Source: DATBSL01 sp963729875 (GTDB lineage Bacteria > Acidobacteriota > Vicinamibacteria > Fen-336). From it: a stretch of 64,000 nucleotides of DNA. Location of the stretch: positions 751,304 through 815,303 of the forward strand of contig CAVSPR010000009.1 in assembly GCA_963729875.1 (NCBI GenBank), in the 5' to 3' direction. Below are positions 36,075 through 46,120 of this stretch, one piece after another (position 1 is the stretch's first letter; each line of letters begins with the position of its first letter). The translations under genes and the position numbers were made by a program. The notes beneath the pieces are model-generated. The model worked only from the letters and a program-made list of their open reading frames with translations, was not told the DNA's origin and ran no database searches.

Positions 36075-37073
36075 CTACACGTCCCAGGAGGGAGGCAGGT
36101 TCTTCCGCACCTCGATGTTGCGGAAGACGACCGGGGCCATCGCCCCGCGCCGCTTCGCCCACTCGGCCATGCGAGAGATGCCCTCGCGGAGCGGGACGGC
36201 CGGGCTCGCCCCGAAGGTGCGAGCGACCTTCTCGTGGCTCGAGAAGGCGTGGAGCACCTCGTTGCGCGGCGGCAGGTGCGTGACCTTCGGCTCCACGCCG
36301 AAGGCCCGGGCGACCTCCGCCGCCAGGTCGTTCACGCTGTACGGGGTGTCGGCGCCGATGTTGAAGACCTGGTCGTAGGCGGCCGGCACCCGGGGCGCGC
36401 GGGCGATGATCGGGGCCACGTCGTCCACGTGCGAGAAGGCCCGGGTCTGGGTGCCGTCGCCGAACACGGTCATCGGCTGCCCCTGCATGACCTGGTTCAT
36501 GAAGATGCCGATGACGTTGCGGTAGCGGTCGGCGATGTTCTGCCGCTCCCCGTACACGTTGTGGGGCCGGAACACCACGTAGGGGAGCCCGAACATGCGG
36601 TGGGCGGCCTCGAGGTCCAGCTCCGTCGCGTACTTCGAGATGCCGTAGGGGTCCTCCGGGAGCGGCGTCAGCTCCTCGGTCATCGGCGTCTGGCCCGCGC
36701 CGTAGACGGCGATCGAGGAGGTGAACACGAAGCACTCCACCTCGTGCCGCACCGACTCGTTCACGAGGTTGATGCTCCCGACGAGGTTCGTCTCGTAGTT
36801 GAAGCGCCGGATGAAGTGGCTGAGTCCCTCGGCGGCGTAGGCGGCGAGGTGGTAGACGTGGCGGAAGCGGTGCTCGCGGAAGAGACGCTCGACGAGCGCG
36901 ACGTCGGTGACGGAGCCCTCGACGAACGCGATCCCGGCGGGGAGGTTCTCGGTGAACCCGCCGCTGAGGTCGTCCATCCCGACGACCTCCATGCCCAGCT
37001 CGAGGCACCGCTCGGCGACGTGGGAGCCGATGAAGCCCGCCGCACCCGTGACCAGGACTTTGTCGCTTGCCAT
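36075..37073 (-). CDS. NAD-dependent sugar epimerase/dehydratase
   Basis: A 332-residue extended short-chain dehydrogenase acting on nucleotide sugars. NAD loop: VTGAAGFIGSHVAE. Catalytic serine region: FTSSIAVYG. The YxxxK pair is in DPYGISKYATEL. It also has FRPHNVYGERQNIADRYRNV, VFGDGTQTRAFSHVDDV and NIGADTPYSVNDLA, the UDP-glucose 4-epimerase-like layout. The start ATG at 37073 is right before the Rossmann motif. It likely makes UDP-galactose or a related precursor for the locus; the exact substrate is not readable. Confidence 0.9.
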   Translation of the reverse strand: MASDKVLVTGAAGFIGSHVAERCLELGMEVVGMDDLSGGFTENLPAGIAFVEGSVTDVALVERLFREHRFRHVYHLAAYAAEGLSHFIRRFNYETNLVGSINLVNESVRHEVECFVFTSSIAVYGAGQTPMTEELTPLPEDPYGISKYATELDLEAAHRMFGLPYVVFRPHNVYGERQNIADRYRNVIGIFMNQVMQGQPMTVFGDGTQTRAFSHVDDVAPIIARAPRVPAAYDQVFNIGADTPYSVNDLAAEVARAFGVEPKVTHLPPRNEVLHAFSSHEKVARTFGASPAVPLREGISRMAEWAKRRGAMAPVVFRNIEVRKNLPPSWDV

Positions 37074-37136
37074 CGCGCGGCACCATACCACCGGCCGCGT
37101 CGGCCTGTCACCCGCGAGGGAGTGCCTGGCCCGCGG

Positions 37137-37142
37137 TACACT
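37137..37142 (+). promoter_or_regulatory. -10-like element before a GT2 gene
   Basis: TACACT lies 12 bases before the ATG at 37155, leaving a leader of only a few bases. No clear -35. Confidence 0.3.
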
Positions 37143-37154
37143 TCGCTTCCCGAA

Positions 37155-38768
37155 ATGACCCGCCTCTTCGCCTGGCTCCACGGCGCATGGATGGCTGTGA
37201 GGGCACTCGGCCTGCGCGGCCTCGTCGAGCGGCAGCGACGTCGCTGGCGGGACCGGCGCGACTACGCGCGCTGGCTCCGGGCGCGCGAGGGGCGGGCGAG
37301 CGGGGGCGTCGTGCAGCCGGGCGGGCCCGCCGGCGGGCCGCTCATCTCGGTGCTGATGCCCACCTACGAGACGGACCCTCGCTGGCTGGCGCGGGCCGTG
37401 GCGTCCGTCCGCGACCAGCGTTACGGGAACTGGGAGCTCTGCATCGCGGACGACGCCTCGCGCGCCCCCCACGTCCGGGAGACCCTCGAAGCGCTAGAGC
37501 GCTCGGACCCTCGCATCCGGGTCGCCTTCCGGCCCGTCCGGGGCCACATCTCGGCCGCGTCCAACACCGCTCTCTCCCTGGCCCGTGGGGACTTCGTGGC
37601 CCTCCTCGACCACGACGACGAGATGGCCCCCGACGCCCTGCTCCAGGTCGCGGCCGCCCTGGGCCAGGACCCCGCGACGGACGTGGTCTACACGGATGAA
37701 GACAAGATCGACCCTCGGGGCCGCCGCGTCGACGCCTACCTCAAGCCGGACTGGAGCCCGGATCTCTTCCTGTCCCAGAACTTCCTGAGCCACCTCGGCG
37801 TCTACCGGACCGGCCTGGTGCGCCTTGCGGGGGGATTCCGCGAGGGGTTCGAGGGCGCCCAGGATCACGACCTGGCCCTCCGCGTCATCGAGAGGTCCTC
37901 GCCGGAGAGGATCCGGCACATCCCTCGCGTCCTCTACCACTGGCGCACCACCCGGCAGTCGACCTCGGGCGGGCTCTGGCGGAAGGGCTACGCCGTGGAC
38001 GCCGGCTGCCGCGCGATCGCCGATCACCTGGAACGGACGGGGAGGCGGGCGTCGGTGGAGCGGACCTCCTACGCCTTCTATCGCGTCCGCCAGGACATGC
38101 CCCAGCCGCCGCCCACGGTCACGGTCCTCGCCCTCGAGCAGCTGGCCGGTCCCCAGGGAGGGATGAGCCTGGCGGCGGCCCTCAACGCGGCCGTGCGCGA
38201 GTCGAGCGGAGAGATCCTGGTCCTCCTCGGCCCCCGCTGTCGGCCCCGTCCGGGCTGCCTGGACGAGCTCGTCTCCCAGGCGGCTCGGCCGGAGGTCGGA
38301 GTGGTGGGAGGGAAGGTCGTCTCCCGCTGGGGGCGCGTCGCTCACGCGGGCTACCTGCTGGCCCTGGACCGCGATCCCCCCGTCCTCGACGCGCACGAGG
38401 GGATCCCGGAGAAGGCCCGCGGCCACTTCGGCCGCGCCAGCCTGGTTCAGAACCTGCTCGCGGTCGGCCCCGACTGCATGGCCTTTCGACGAGAGACCTT
38501 CGAGACGCTCGGAGGCCTGGATGCCGGGGCTTTTCCCCGCGCCCTCTTCGAGGTGGACTTCTGCCTTCGTGCCCGCGAGGGTGGGCTCCTCACCGTCTTC
38601 ACGCCCTACGCCACGGTCTCACGGTCCCGCCGGGTCGACGCCGGGCGCCAGGGCACGCCCGACGCGTGGCGAACGCTTCGGGAGCGCTGGTCCGCGGCGG
38701 TGCCTCGTGACCCCTATTGGCACCCGGAGCTGGATCGCACGAGCCCGGACTTCCGTCTTCGCGTTTGA
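37155..38768 (+). CDS. double GT2-domain glycosyltransferase
   Basis: An intact 537-residue protein. Domain one (from residue 60) has ISVLMPTYETDPRWLARAV, ELCIADDASRAP, HISAASNTALSLARGDFV, LLDHDDEMAPDAL, YTDEDKIDPRG, LKPDWSPDLFLSQNFLSH and GAQDHDLALRVIE, a complete GT2 site. Domain two (from residue 320) keeps the fold (GEILVLLGPRCRPRPGCLDE, VAHAGYLLALDRDPP, FEVDFCLRAREGG) but has lost a clear DxD. It is a paralogue of the frame-broken gene at 31082. It converges with the O-antigen ligase gene across 11 bases. Confidence 0.88.
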   Translation: MTRLFAWLHGAWMAVRALGLRGLVERQRRRWRDRRDYARWLRAREGRASGGVVQPGGPAGGPLISVLMPTYETDPRWLARAVASVRDQRYGNWELCIADDASRAPHVRETLEALERSDPRIRVAFRPVRGHISAASNTALSLARGDFVALLDHDDEMAPDALLQVAAALGQDPATDVVYTDEDKIDPRGRRVDAYLKPDWSPDLFLSQNFLSHLGVYRTGLVRLAGGFREGFEGAQDHDLALRVIERSSPERIRHIPRVLYHWRTTRQSTSGGLWRKGYAVDAGCRAIADHLERTGRRASVERTSYAFYRVRQDMPQPPPTVTVLALEQLAGPQGGMSLAAALNAAVRESSGEILVLLGPRCRPRPGCLDELVSQAARPEVGVVGGKVVSRWGRVAHAGYLLALDRDPPVLDAHEGIPEKARGHFGRASLVQNLLAVGPDCMAFRRETFETLGGLDAGAFPRALFEVDFCLRAREGGLLTVFTPYATVSRSRRVDAGRQGTPDAWRTLRERWSAAVPRDPYWHPELDRTSPDFRLRV

Positions 38769-38779
38769 CGTTAGCGTGG

Positions 38780-40783
38780 CTACTGCGGGCTCTTCCCGGG
38801 GCCGATGGCCACACCACGGTGGCGGTAGTCCTCGTACCCGCTCGCCATCATCCGAGTCCACACGCTGCTCACCTCCACCGCGAGGCGAAGGGCGCGTGCG
38901 TCGGGGCTGCACTCGCCGAAAGGCAGCGGTGGAGACGGCGGCGGCAAACCCGAGCCCTCGGGTACGCTGAGCGAGCGCTCCACTCTCTCCGGTTTGTCGA
39001 ACACCACCCGGTCGACGAGGCGGTCGCCGACCCGGAACACGACCTCGACGGGCAGCAGGTGGGGAGGACGCTGGCCAGGGCTCACCGTCAGGCGCACCAC
39101 CGGCCCCCCGGGGTACAGGCAGAGCACGCCCCGGCTCGAGCTCCATCGCCTGACCGAGTCGTCGTCCGGCCTCGCGCCGTAGAAGCCCCGGGGCTGCCGG
39201 GCCAGCCTGGCCTCCAGCCCCGTCCACTCGGGCCGAGCGTGAGAGGCACTGGCGACGAGCAGCAGGGCCAGGCCCGGCCAGGCTGCGGTCCGGAACCACG
39301 CCGGCCACGGTGGGCCGGTGGAGGGGTCCCTCTCCCCGAGCGAGGCGAGGGCGACGGTGCCCCAGAAGAGAACCTGCAGGCCCTGGATGTAGAAGAGGCT
39401 CTGCGGGCCGGAGTAGACGAGGGCCCCGGACAGGGCGGCGGCGCAGGCGATCCCGAGACCGCGGGGAACCCCCGGCACGGCGCCGGTCAGCACGCGCCGC
39501 ACTGCGACGCCGGCGGCGACGGCGAGCCCGGCCAGCGCCGCCAGGCCCAGGATCCCCCGTGTGGACAGCACCTGGAGCCAGGTATTGTGGGCATCTCCTG
39601 GAAAGGGCACGTCGAGCGCGGACCCGGCGGCGACGAAGGCCCGGTATCGCCAGCAGAACGCCCCCTCGCCGATGCCGAAGATCGGGGCCTCGCGCCACAT
39701 GAGCAGCGCCGCCCGCCAAAGCCGGCCGCGGTACTCGTCGAGGCTGGGGTCGGCCAGCAGACGGCTGGCGCCCGGCTGCCACGACGTGGTTCTCAAGGTA
39801 GCCGAGACCACGATCGCCCCCACCACGAGTGCCGCCCCCACGCCGAGCGCGAGCCGGCGACGCTCCCGGGGCAGCGCGGCGGTGCCCAGCCAGGCGACGA
39901 CCAGCACGATCGCCACCGCGGCCGCGGTGCCCGCGCGCTGGCGCGAGAGGAGGAAGTAACCCCAGCCGGCGGCCAGGGCCGCCGCCACCGCCCACCGCCA
40001 GGGGGGGCGCTCCAGCCAGACGAGGCCGACCGAGAGCCCGAACGCCAGAGCGAAGTAGCCGGCGAACCAGCCCGGGTTCCAGAAGACCGACTGCATGGGG
40101 TCGTCGAAGAAGAGGTTGGGATCCACGACGTCGAACCACCACCGCCGGAGGTCGACGAGCGAGTGGAAGCGCAGCGCGCCGAGGGCCATGACGACGACGA
40201 GCCCCGCGAAGACCGAGCGGAGGGCGCGGTGGGCGAAGGCCGGGTCGGCCCCGGCCCGGCGCAGCGACACCGCCCACAGCACGCACAGGACGAGCTGGAG
40301 GAACGACCCCAGGCTGTAGAGGGGGTCCCCCTCGGCGGCGACGAGGGCCTGCACGAGCAGGAGCGACGGATCGTTCACCTGGGCCGCGCGAAGGATCGCC
40401 CCCGGCAGGGCGGGGGGCAGGGCGAGCGCCGCCGAGGCGAGGACGCTCAGTGCCGCCGGCCAGATCCATCCCGCCGCCGGGCGAGGCCGGCGCCACCCCC
40501 GCAGGGCCAGGCCGAGCGTGGCCGCCGCCACCGGCAGGAGGAGCAACTCGACGTAGCGCCCGCCGGGGTGGTTGCCGAAGAAGGGCACCGCGAACAAGAC
40601 CAGGCAGGAGGCGGCGAAGGGGAAGCGGACGAGCACGGCCACGAGAGCGACCAGGCCGACGCCCGCCGCCGGCCACCTCCAGATCTCGAGGCGGTCGTAC
40701 GCGGTCAGGAGGGTGGCGCCGAGGAAGAAGACGGCGGCCGCCAGCAGGGCCGGCCCGGAGTGCCCGGTCCGCGCCTCGGACAC
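38780..40783 (-). CDS. O-antigen ligase / Wzy-type membrane protein
   Basis: A 667-residue polytopic protein with about a dozen membrane helices over the first 500 residues (PALLAAAVFFLGATLLTAY, WAVAAALAAGWGYFLLS, ALGVGAALVVGAIVV). The diagnostic Wzy_C/WaaL loop is present: SRQRAGTAAAVAIV, EYRGRLWRAALLMWREAPIF, GIGEGAF and GDAHNTWLQVLSTRGILGLA. A periplasmic C-terminal domain of about 140 residues (RWSSSRGVLCLYPGGPVVR, SVWTRMMASGYEDY) is an addition beyond the common family. The GTG at 40783 starts five bases after the DUF507 stop. It would polymerise the glycan or ligate it to a lipid or protein acceptor on the periplasmic side. Confidence 0.88.
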   Translation of the reverse strand: MSEARTGHSGPALLAAAVFFLGATLLTAYDRLEIWRWPAAGVGLVALVAVLVRFPFAASCLVLFAVPFFGNHPGGRYVELLLLPVAAATLGLALRGWRRPRPAAGWIWPAALSVLASAALALPPALPGAILRAAQVNDPSLLLVQALVAAEGDPLYSLGSFLQLVLCVLWAVSLRRAGADPAFAHRALRSVFAGLVVVMALGALRFHSLVDLRRWWFDVVDPNLFFDDPMQSVFWNPGWFAGYFALAFGLSVGLVWLERPPWRWAVAAALAAGWGYFLLSRQRAGTAAAVAIVLVVAWLGTAALPRERRRLALGVGAALVVGAIVVSATLRTTSWQPGASRLLADPSLDEYRGRLWRAALLMWREAPIFGIGEGAFCWRYRAFVAAGSALDVPFPGDAHNTWLQVLSTRGILGLAALAGLAVAAGVAVRRVLTGAVPGVPRGLGIACAAALSGALVYSGPQSLFYIQGLQVLFWGTVALASLGERDPSTGPPWPAWFRTAAWPGLALLLVASASHARPEWTGLEARLARQPRGFYGARPDDDSVRRWSSSRGVLCLYPGGPVVRLTVSPGQRPPHLLPVEVVFRVGDRLVDRVVFDKPERVERSLSVPEGSGLPPPSPPLPFGECSPDARALRLAVEVSSVWTRMMASGYEDYRHRGVAIGPGKSPQ

Positions 40784-40788
40784 GCCGG

Positions 40789-41070
40789 CTACGGCATCAC
40801 CTTGCGGTGCCTGGCCGTCTCCTCCTCGTAGTACTTGCGGTAGAGCACGTCCCACTCGTCGGAGCCCTCGACGATCCGCTTCTGGGTCTCGAGCTTCTTC
40901 CGCACGAGGGCGTCGATCGCCTCGTCGTTGCGCATCTCGTCCATGATGATCTTGACGATCGTCTGGCGGATCTGCTGCGGCTCGTCGAAGTACTCGACCC
41001 CGTCGTCCCCGTCGAGGTGGTGGAGGATGAGGTGCGACATGTGGAGCACCTTCTCGCGGGAGAGCTTCAC
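40789..41070 (-). CDS. DUF507 family protein, second copy
   Basis: 93 residues, cytosolic, helical and highly charged. It starts MKLSREKVLHMSHLILHHL and contains QIRQTIVKIIMDEMRNDE and WDVLYRKYYEEETARHRKV, the DUF507 pattern. The GTG start overlaps the stop of the first copy (GTGA). Function unknown in this family. Confidence 0.88.
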   Translation of the reverse strand: MKLSREKVLHMSHLILHHLDGDDGVEYFDEPQQIRQTIVKIIMDEMRNDEAIDALVRKKLETQKRIVEGSDEWDVLYRKYYEEETARHRKVMP

Positions 41071-41345
41071 AGGACGATCCCCTTCTGCTTCGCCAGCTCG
41101 CGCTTCACCTTCTTGAACATCTCCGAGTAGGTGATGTCGGAGCGCTCCATGTGGGTCATGTGCTGGGCGAGGACCTCGCGGGCCTCCTCGTTGAGGCGGT
41201 CCTCGATGGAGAGCTCGTCCGCGATCACCCTCGCGATGCCCTCGACGACGCGGGTCTGGTCGTCCACCTCGAGGCGCCCGGCGGCCACGAGGGTCTTCAC
41301 GATCTTGCGGGAGATGAACTGGATCTCGTCGGTGGAGAGTCTCAT
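41067..41345 (-). CDS. DUF507 family protein, first copy
   Basis: 92 residues starting MRLSTDEIQFISRKIVKTL with DELSIEDRLNEEAREVLAQH and YSEMFKKVKRELAKQKGIVL, the DUF507 pattern. It is first of an overlapping pair; the two are paralogues that share the N-terminal helix, the central acidic turn and the basic tail, and may form a heterodimer. Divergent from upp across 49 bases. Confidence 0.88.
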   Translation of the reverse strand: MRLSTDEIQFISRKIVKTLVAAGRLEVDDQTRVVEGIARVIADELSIEDRLNEEAREVLAQHMTHMERSDITYSEMFKKVKRELAKQKGIVL

Positions 41346-41379
41346 CGAAAGGCGAAGTATACCACCCGAGCGGGCGTGC

Positions 41380-41385
41380 TATCCT
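41380..41385 (+). promoter_or_regulatory. -10-like element of upp
   Basis: TATCCT lies nine bases before the upp ATG, so transcription would begin at or within a few bases of the start codon. This suggests a leaderless message. No -35 is clear. Confidence 0.3.
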
Positions 41386-41394
41386 CGCGCCGCC

Positions 41395-42015
41395 ATGAAG
41401 CTGCACGTCGTCTCCCACCCGCTCGTGGACGACGTCCTGGCCGCGCTGCGCGACAAGCGGACGCCGCCCGTCGAGTTCCGCCGCCTCTCCCACCGGGTGA
41501 GCCTGCTGGTGGCGGCCGAAGCCACCCGCGACCTGCCGACCGCTGAAGCGAAGGTCGAGACCCCGCTCGAGACCACCACCGCGCGGACGCTCGCCCGCCG
41601 GGTGGTGGCGGTGCCCGTCCTGCGCGCCGGGCTCGGGATGCTCGACGCCTTCCTCGAGCTCGTTCCCACCGCGGAGGTGGGCTACTTCGGTCTCGAGCGG
41701 AACGAGCAGACGGCGATCGCCCGCCGCTACTACGAGAAGGTGCCGAAGGACTTGAAGGACGCCGTCGTGTACCTGCTCGACCCGATGCTCGCGACCGGCG
41801 GCTCGGCGGCCATGGCCATCGAGGGCCTCAACGACCTCGGGGCGACCCACGTACGCCTGCTCTGCGTGGTCGCGGCACCCGAGGGCGTCGCCTACCTCGA
41901 GAAGGCGGCGCCCGAGGCCGAGGTCTTCACCGCCGCCCTCGACCGCGAGTTGAACGACCACAAGTACATCCTCCCGGGCCTCGGCGACTTCGGGGACCGC
42001 CTCTTCGGGACGTAA
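41395..42015 (+). CDS. upp: uracil phosphoribosyltransferase
   Basis: Salvages uracil to UMP with PRPP in the cytosol. The 206-residue protein has the usual length and motifs: VSHPLVDDVLAALRDKRTPP, ETPLETTTARTLARR, VPVLRAGLGMLDAFLELVP, the PRPP loop VYLLDPMLATGGSAAMAI and the uracil site YILPGLGDFGDRLFGT at the C-terminus. Single gene, divergent from DUF507. Confidence 0.97.
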   Translation: MKLHVVSHPLVDDVLAALRDKRTPPVEFRRLSHRVSLLVAAEATRDLPTAEAKVETPLETTTARTLARRVVAVPVLRAGLGMLDAFLELVPTAEVGYFGLERNEQTAIARRYYEKVPKDLKDAVVYLLDPMLATGGSAAMAIEGLNDLGATHVRLLCVVAAPEGVAYLEKAAPEAEVFTAALDRELNDHKYILPGLGDFGDRLFGT

Positions 42016-42111
42016 CCCCAAGGGGCTCGAAGCGTTCGAAAAACAGCGGCACACCCGGGCCTCCTCGGGCGTAGACTGGACGCAGTCATCCCACTGGTCC
42101 CCGGAGGTCGC

Positions 42112-43887
42112 ATGGCCCCCCCAGGCGTGCAGGGTGTCTGGCGCCGGCTCTCCTGCTGGCCGTGAGCTCCGTGGCGGGGCCAGCCATGGCGGCCCCCGCG
42201 GCCCAGGCCCAGACGGTCGCGCCCGCGTCGGCGCCCGCGTTCCTCGTGAAGGACGTCAATCCCGGTGCGGCCTCGTCATCGCCGCAGGACCCGGAGTGGA
42301 TGGGCGGCACGCTGCTCTTCACCGCTGACGACGGCGTGCTCGGTGCCGAGCTGTGGAGGAGCGACGGGACCGAGACGGGCACCTCCATGGTGAAGGACCT
42401 CTGCGTCGGGTCCTGTTCGGCGAATCCGCGCGAGAAGACGACGGCCGGCGGCCTGGTGTTCTTCGCGGCCGACGACGGGGCCGGGGCGGTCGGCGTGTGG
42501 AAGAGCGACGGGACCGAGGCCGGCACGGTGCTCCTGCGGGGAGGCTTTGGCTCCGGCGCCTCCATCGCGCCCCATGCGCTCACGCCGCTGGCCGACGGGG
42601 TGCTCTTCGTCAGCGGGACGTCCGTCTTCAGGGCTGACGTGACCGGGGTGACGCTGGTCAAGGACATGAGTAGCAGCTCCCCCCTGCTCCTCTCGGGACC
42701 CAGCCAGCTGATCGCGGCGGACGGTGTCGTCTTCTTCACCGTGACCTACCTCACGGGGGGCAGCCCGGTCCCGAGCTATGAGGAGCTCTACCGCACCGAC
42801 GGCACCCCTTCCGGAACGGTGGACGCGGGATACGCCGGCGAAGAGCTCACCTGCGTCGGGAACGCACTCTTCTTCGTGCGAAGGGTCTTCAGCGCCTACC
42901 TCTCCAGCGAGACCCTCGAGAAGCTCGATCTTCAGACGTCCCAGAGGACCACGCTGCGCCAGACCAGCACGCGATTGATCGACGAGCTCGCCGGGTCGGG
43001 GGGCACGCTCTTCTTCACGTCCGACTCCGACCTGTGGAGGAGCGACGGCACCGCCGCCGGGACGGTCTTGCTCAAGGCATTCACCGCGGCGTCCGAGCTG
43101 ACGGACGTCAACGCACACGCTCTTCTTAGTAGGCCGACGACGGCGCGCACGGCCCTGAGCCCTGGAAGAGCGACGGCACCGCGGCGGGCACCTCCCTGGT
43201 GAAGGACATCGTGCCCGGGGCAGGGGGCTCGTCCCCGCCCGTCTCACCGCCGGTGGCAGCGAGGCGTTCTTCACCGCCGACGACGGGGTGCACGGCCGCC
43301 AGCTGTGGGTGAGCGACGGCACCTGGTTCGGCACCCACCTGCTGCAGCTGTTCGAGCCGGGCGACGTGCCCCTGATCGCGCCCGGTCGGGCCGGGCTCTT
43401 CTTCACGCCCTCGGACGCCGGCGTGGGCTACGAGCTCTGGCGGCTGCCGGCGGTCCCGGTCTATCGCCTCTACCTCGGCGCGACCCTCGAGCACCTCTAC
43501 ACGACCGACTCCTACGAGGACCGGGTGCTGGGCACGGTGGGCTGGCGGCGCGAGGGCACCGCGTTCCGCGTGTTCCCCGGCAGCGAGGCCTACCGTGGGC
43601 AGACGCCGGTGGCCCTCCACCGCCTCTACCACCCGGGGGTCCTCCAGCACCTGTGGACGACGGACGCGAACGAGGCGTCCGTCCTGTCCTCCTCGCAGGG
43701 ATGGACGTACGAGGGCGTGACGGGGTACGTGCTTCCGAGCGGTGCCACCGGCACCGTTCCGCTCTATCGAATGGCGCTCGCCAAACCGCCGCTGCATCTC
43801 TGGACGACCGACGACAACGAGTACGTGGTCCTGACCACGCAGAGGGGCTGGATCGGGGAAGGCATCATCGGGTACGTGGTGCCGTAG
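42112..43887 (+). CDS. secreted ELWxxDGT-repeat protein with DUF5648 tail (frame-broken)
   Basis: First of nine consecutive genes with the same C-terminal module. GGAGG precedes the ATG. The signal peptide (LLLAVSSVAGPAMAAPAAQA) is reached after a one-base frame change near 42136. Six ELWxxDGT units follow (ELWRSDGTETGT, VWKSDGTEAGT, LYRTDGTPSGT, LWRSDGTAAGT, PWKSDGTAAGT, LWVSDGTWFGT), a beta-propeller-like surface repeat. A frame break lies between 43115 and 43280. The tail of about 150 residues has three DUF5648-type repeats (YLGATLEHLYTTD, YHPGVLQHLWTTDANE, PPLHLWTTDDNE) and ends GYVVP. Confidence 0.85.
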
Positions 43888-43903
43888 TCGGCGAGGGGCC
43901 GCG

Positions 43904-46075
43904 GTGAGACGACCGGCTCGCTTCGTGCTGGCGATCCTGACGGCAGCTCTGTGGGCTGCAGCCCCCACACCGGTGCGGGCCCAGGCGGTCGCCCTCGACC
44001 CGACCGCTACATCACGGCCATGGGGAACGCGGTGTACTTCGCGGGCACCCGGGCCGCCGAGGGGACGGAGCTCTGGAGGAGCGACGGCTCGGCCCTCGGC
44101 ACGGTTCTGGTGAGCGACCTGCGGCCCGGTCCGGATTCCTCCGCCCCGGTGAACCTGACGAACATCGGGGGCACCCTCTACTTCGGAGCCAACGGCAGCG
44201 AGCTGTGGAAGAGCGACGGGACCGCGGCGGGCACGACTCGGGTGTGGGACTTCCGGGACCCGTCTTCGCCGTCCTGGACTCTCTACCAGGTTCGGCCGAT
44301 CGCGCAGCTGAACGGCTGGATCCTCCTCACGGTCGCGAGCCGGTTCACGAGCTGCTGCCTGGGCATTCGCCTCTGGGCCACCGACGGGACGACCGGAGGG
44401 ACCGAAAGCCTCGGCTTCTTCGACGGCTTCGGGTTCTCCGAGATCCCGTTCAGCTCGCCCCTGGTCTACAAGGGGGCTCTCTATTTCGGCGGCCGAGGCG
44501 GGCTCTGGAAGAGCGACGGGACGGCCGCGGGCACGCTGCTGGTGAAGGGCTTCAGCTCCACGTACCCTTACGTGCTTTATGGCCTGACCGAGGTCGGGGG
44601 GACGCTGTTCTTCGCAGCGAACTCCAGCGACTCCGGCGTCGAGCTGTGGAGGAGCGACGGGACGCAAGCGGGGACGAGCCTCGTCAAGGACATCACTCCG
44701 GGTGCCACGCCGTATTCGCACCGTACGGCCTCACCGCCGCCGGCGGCACGCTCTACTTCGCCGCCGACGACGGAGTCCACGGCGTCGAGCTGTGGAAGAG
44801 CGACGGCACCGACGCGGGTACGGTCCTGGTGAAGGACATCAACCCGGGCTCAGCGCCCGGCTCCCCGGCCAACCTCACGAGCCACGGCGGCACGCTGGCG
44901 TTCAGGGCCGATGATGGCGTCCACGGTGTCGAGCTGTGGAAGAGCGACGGCACCGAGGCGGGCACCGTCCTCGTGAAGGACATCAACCCCGGGGCCGCGT
45001 CGTCCTCACCCGGACCCGGACTTGCCCCCCAGTTCACGAACCTCGCCAGCCTCGAGGCCGGCTGTACTTCGCCGCGGACGACGGCGTGAACGGTGTCGAG
45101 CCCTGGAAAAGCGACGGCACGGAGGCGGGGACGCTCGGGCTGGGGGACATCGCCCCGGGTAAGGGCTGCGGCCCTGCGGGGTTCACCTTTGCCGGCGGAC
45201 TCGTGTTCTTCAGCGCCGACGACGGGGTGCACGGCCGCGACCTGTGGCGGAGCGACGGTACGGCGATCGGCACGATCCTCGCCAGCGGGCCGCCCAACCT
45301 GACGATCGCCGACGCCCGCGTGGCCGAGGGCCACGCGGGGACGACTCTCCTCGCCTTTGCCGTGGATGCGACCGGTGCGTACCCGCAGGCCGTAACGGTG
45401 CGGTACAGCACGGCGGACGGGACGGCCGTGGCCGGAGCCGACTACGTCGCCACGTCGGGCACCCTCACCTTCTACCCCGGCCAGACCCGCAAGACGGTCC
45501 TGGTGCCGGTCCTCGGGAACACGGTGGTCGAGCCCGACAAGACCTTCGACGTGAAGCTGAGCGGTGCGACGAACGCGACGATCGTGGACGACACGGCGGT
45601 GGGGACGATCCTGAACGACGATCCCGCCGTATCCGCGGGAGCCATCACGCAGTACCGCCTGTACAGCCCGGTGACGCTCGAGCATCTCTACACCACCGAC
45701 GGCAACGAGTACGCGGTGCTGGGGACGCGCGGGTGGGTGCAGGAGTCGACCGCTTACACGATGTTCAAGGACGAGGGCCCGTACGGCGGGGTGTACGGGG
45801 TGCCGCTGTATCGGCTGTACCACCCGGGCATCCGGCAGCACCACTGGACGACGGACTGGTACGAGACGACGGTTCTGTCGGCGGGGGCGTGGGAGTACGA
45901 GGGGATCCCGGGCTACCTGCTGCCGAGCCCGGTGACGGGGACGGTGCCGCTGTACCGACTGGCGCTGGCGAATCCGCCGCTGCACCTGTGGACGACGGAC
46001 CCGTGGGAGTACCACGTGCTGACGACGCAGCGGGGCTGGACCGGGGAAGGCATCATCGGCTACGTGTTGCCGTAG
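43904..46075 (+). CDS. secreted ELWxxDGT / Calx-beta protein with DUF5648 tail (frame-broken)
   Basis: Starts GTG 16 bases after the previous stop with signal peptide FVLAILTAALWAAAPTPVRA. Nine ELWxxDGT units follow, such as LWKSDGTAAGT and PWKSDGTEAGT, with linkers of the VKDINPG type. Next is one Calx-beta domain, a calcium-binding fold (VAEGHAGTTLLAFAV, VRYSTADGTAVAGADY, VLGNTVVEPDKTFDV). The tail (TLEHLYTTDGNEYAVLGT, RQHHWTTDWYETTVL, PPLHLWTTDPWEY) ends GYVLP. Frame changes are near 44010, 44715 and 45060. Paralogue of the preceding gene with more repeats. Confidence 0.85.
45650..46075 (+). repeat. DUF5648 coding repeat, copy 1
   Basis: 426 bases that are highly similar at the DNA level to the ends of the three following genes, e.g. 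the shared stretch CACTGGACGACGGACTGGTA and the matching ends GGCTGGATCGGGGAAGG-type. Confidence 0.75.
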
Positions 46076-46120
46076 GCGGGGTGTGGCCGCTGCGCGGCCC
46101 GAGCGGCCCAAGGAGGCGTC

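Noticed and set aside
38619..40855. Long open frames on both strands over the ligase gene
   Set aside because: Only one minus-strand frame has membrane helices and Wzy_C motifs; the others are Arg/Gly/Pro-rich shadows.
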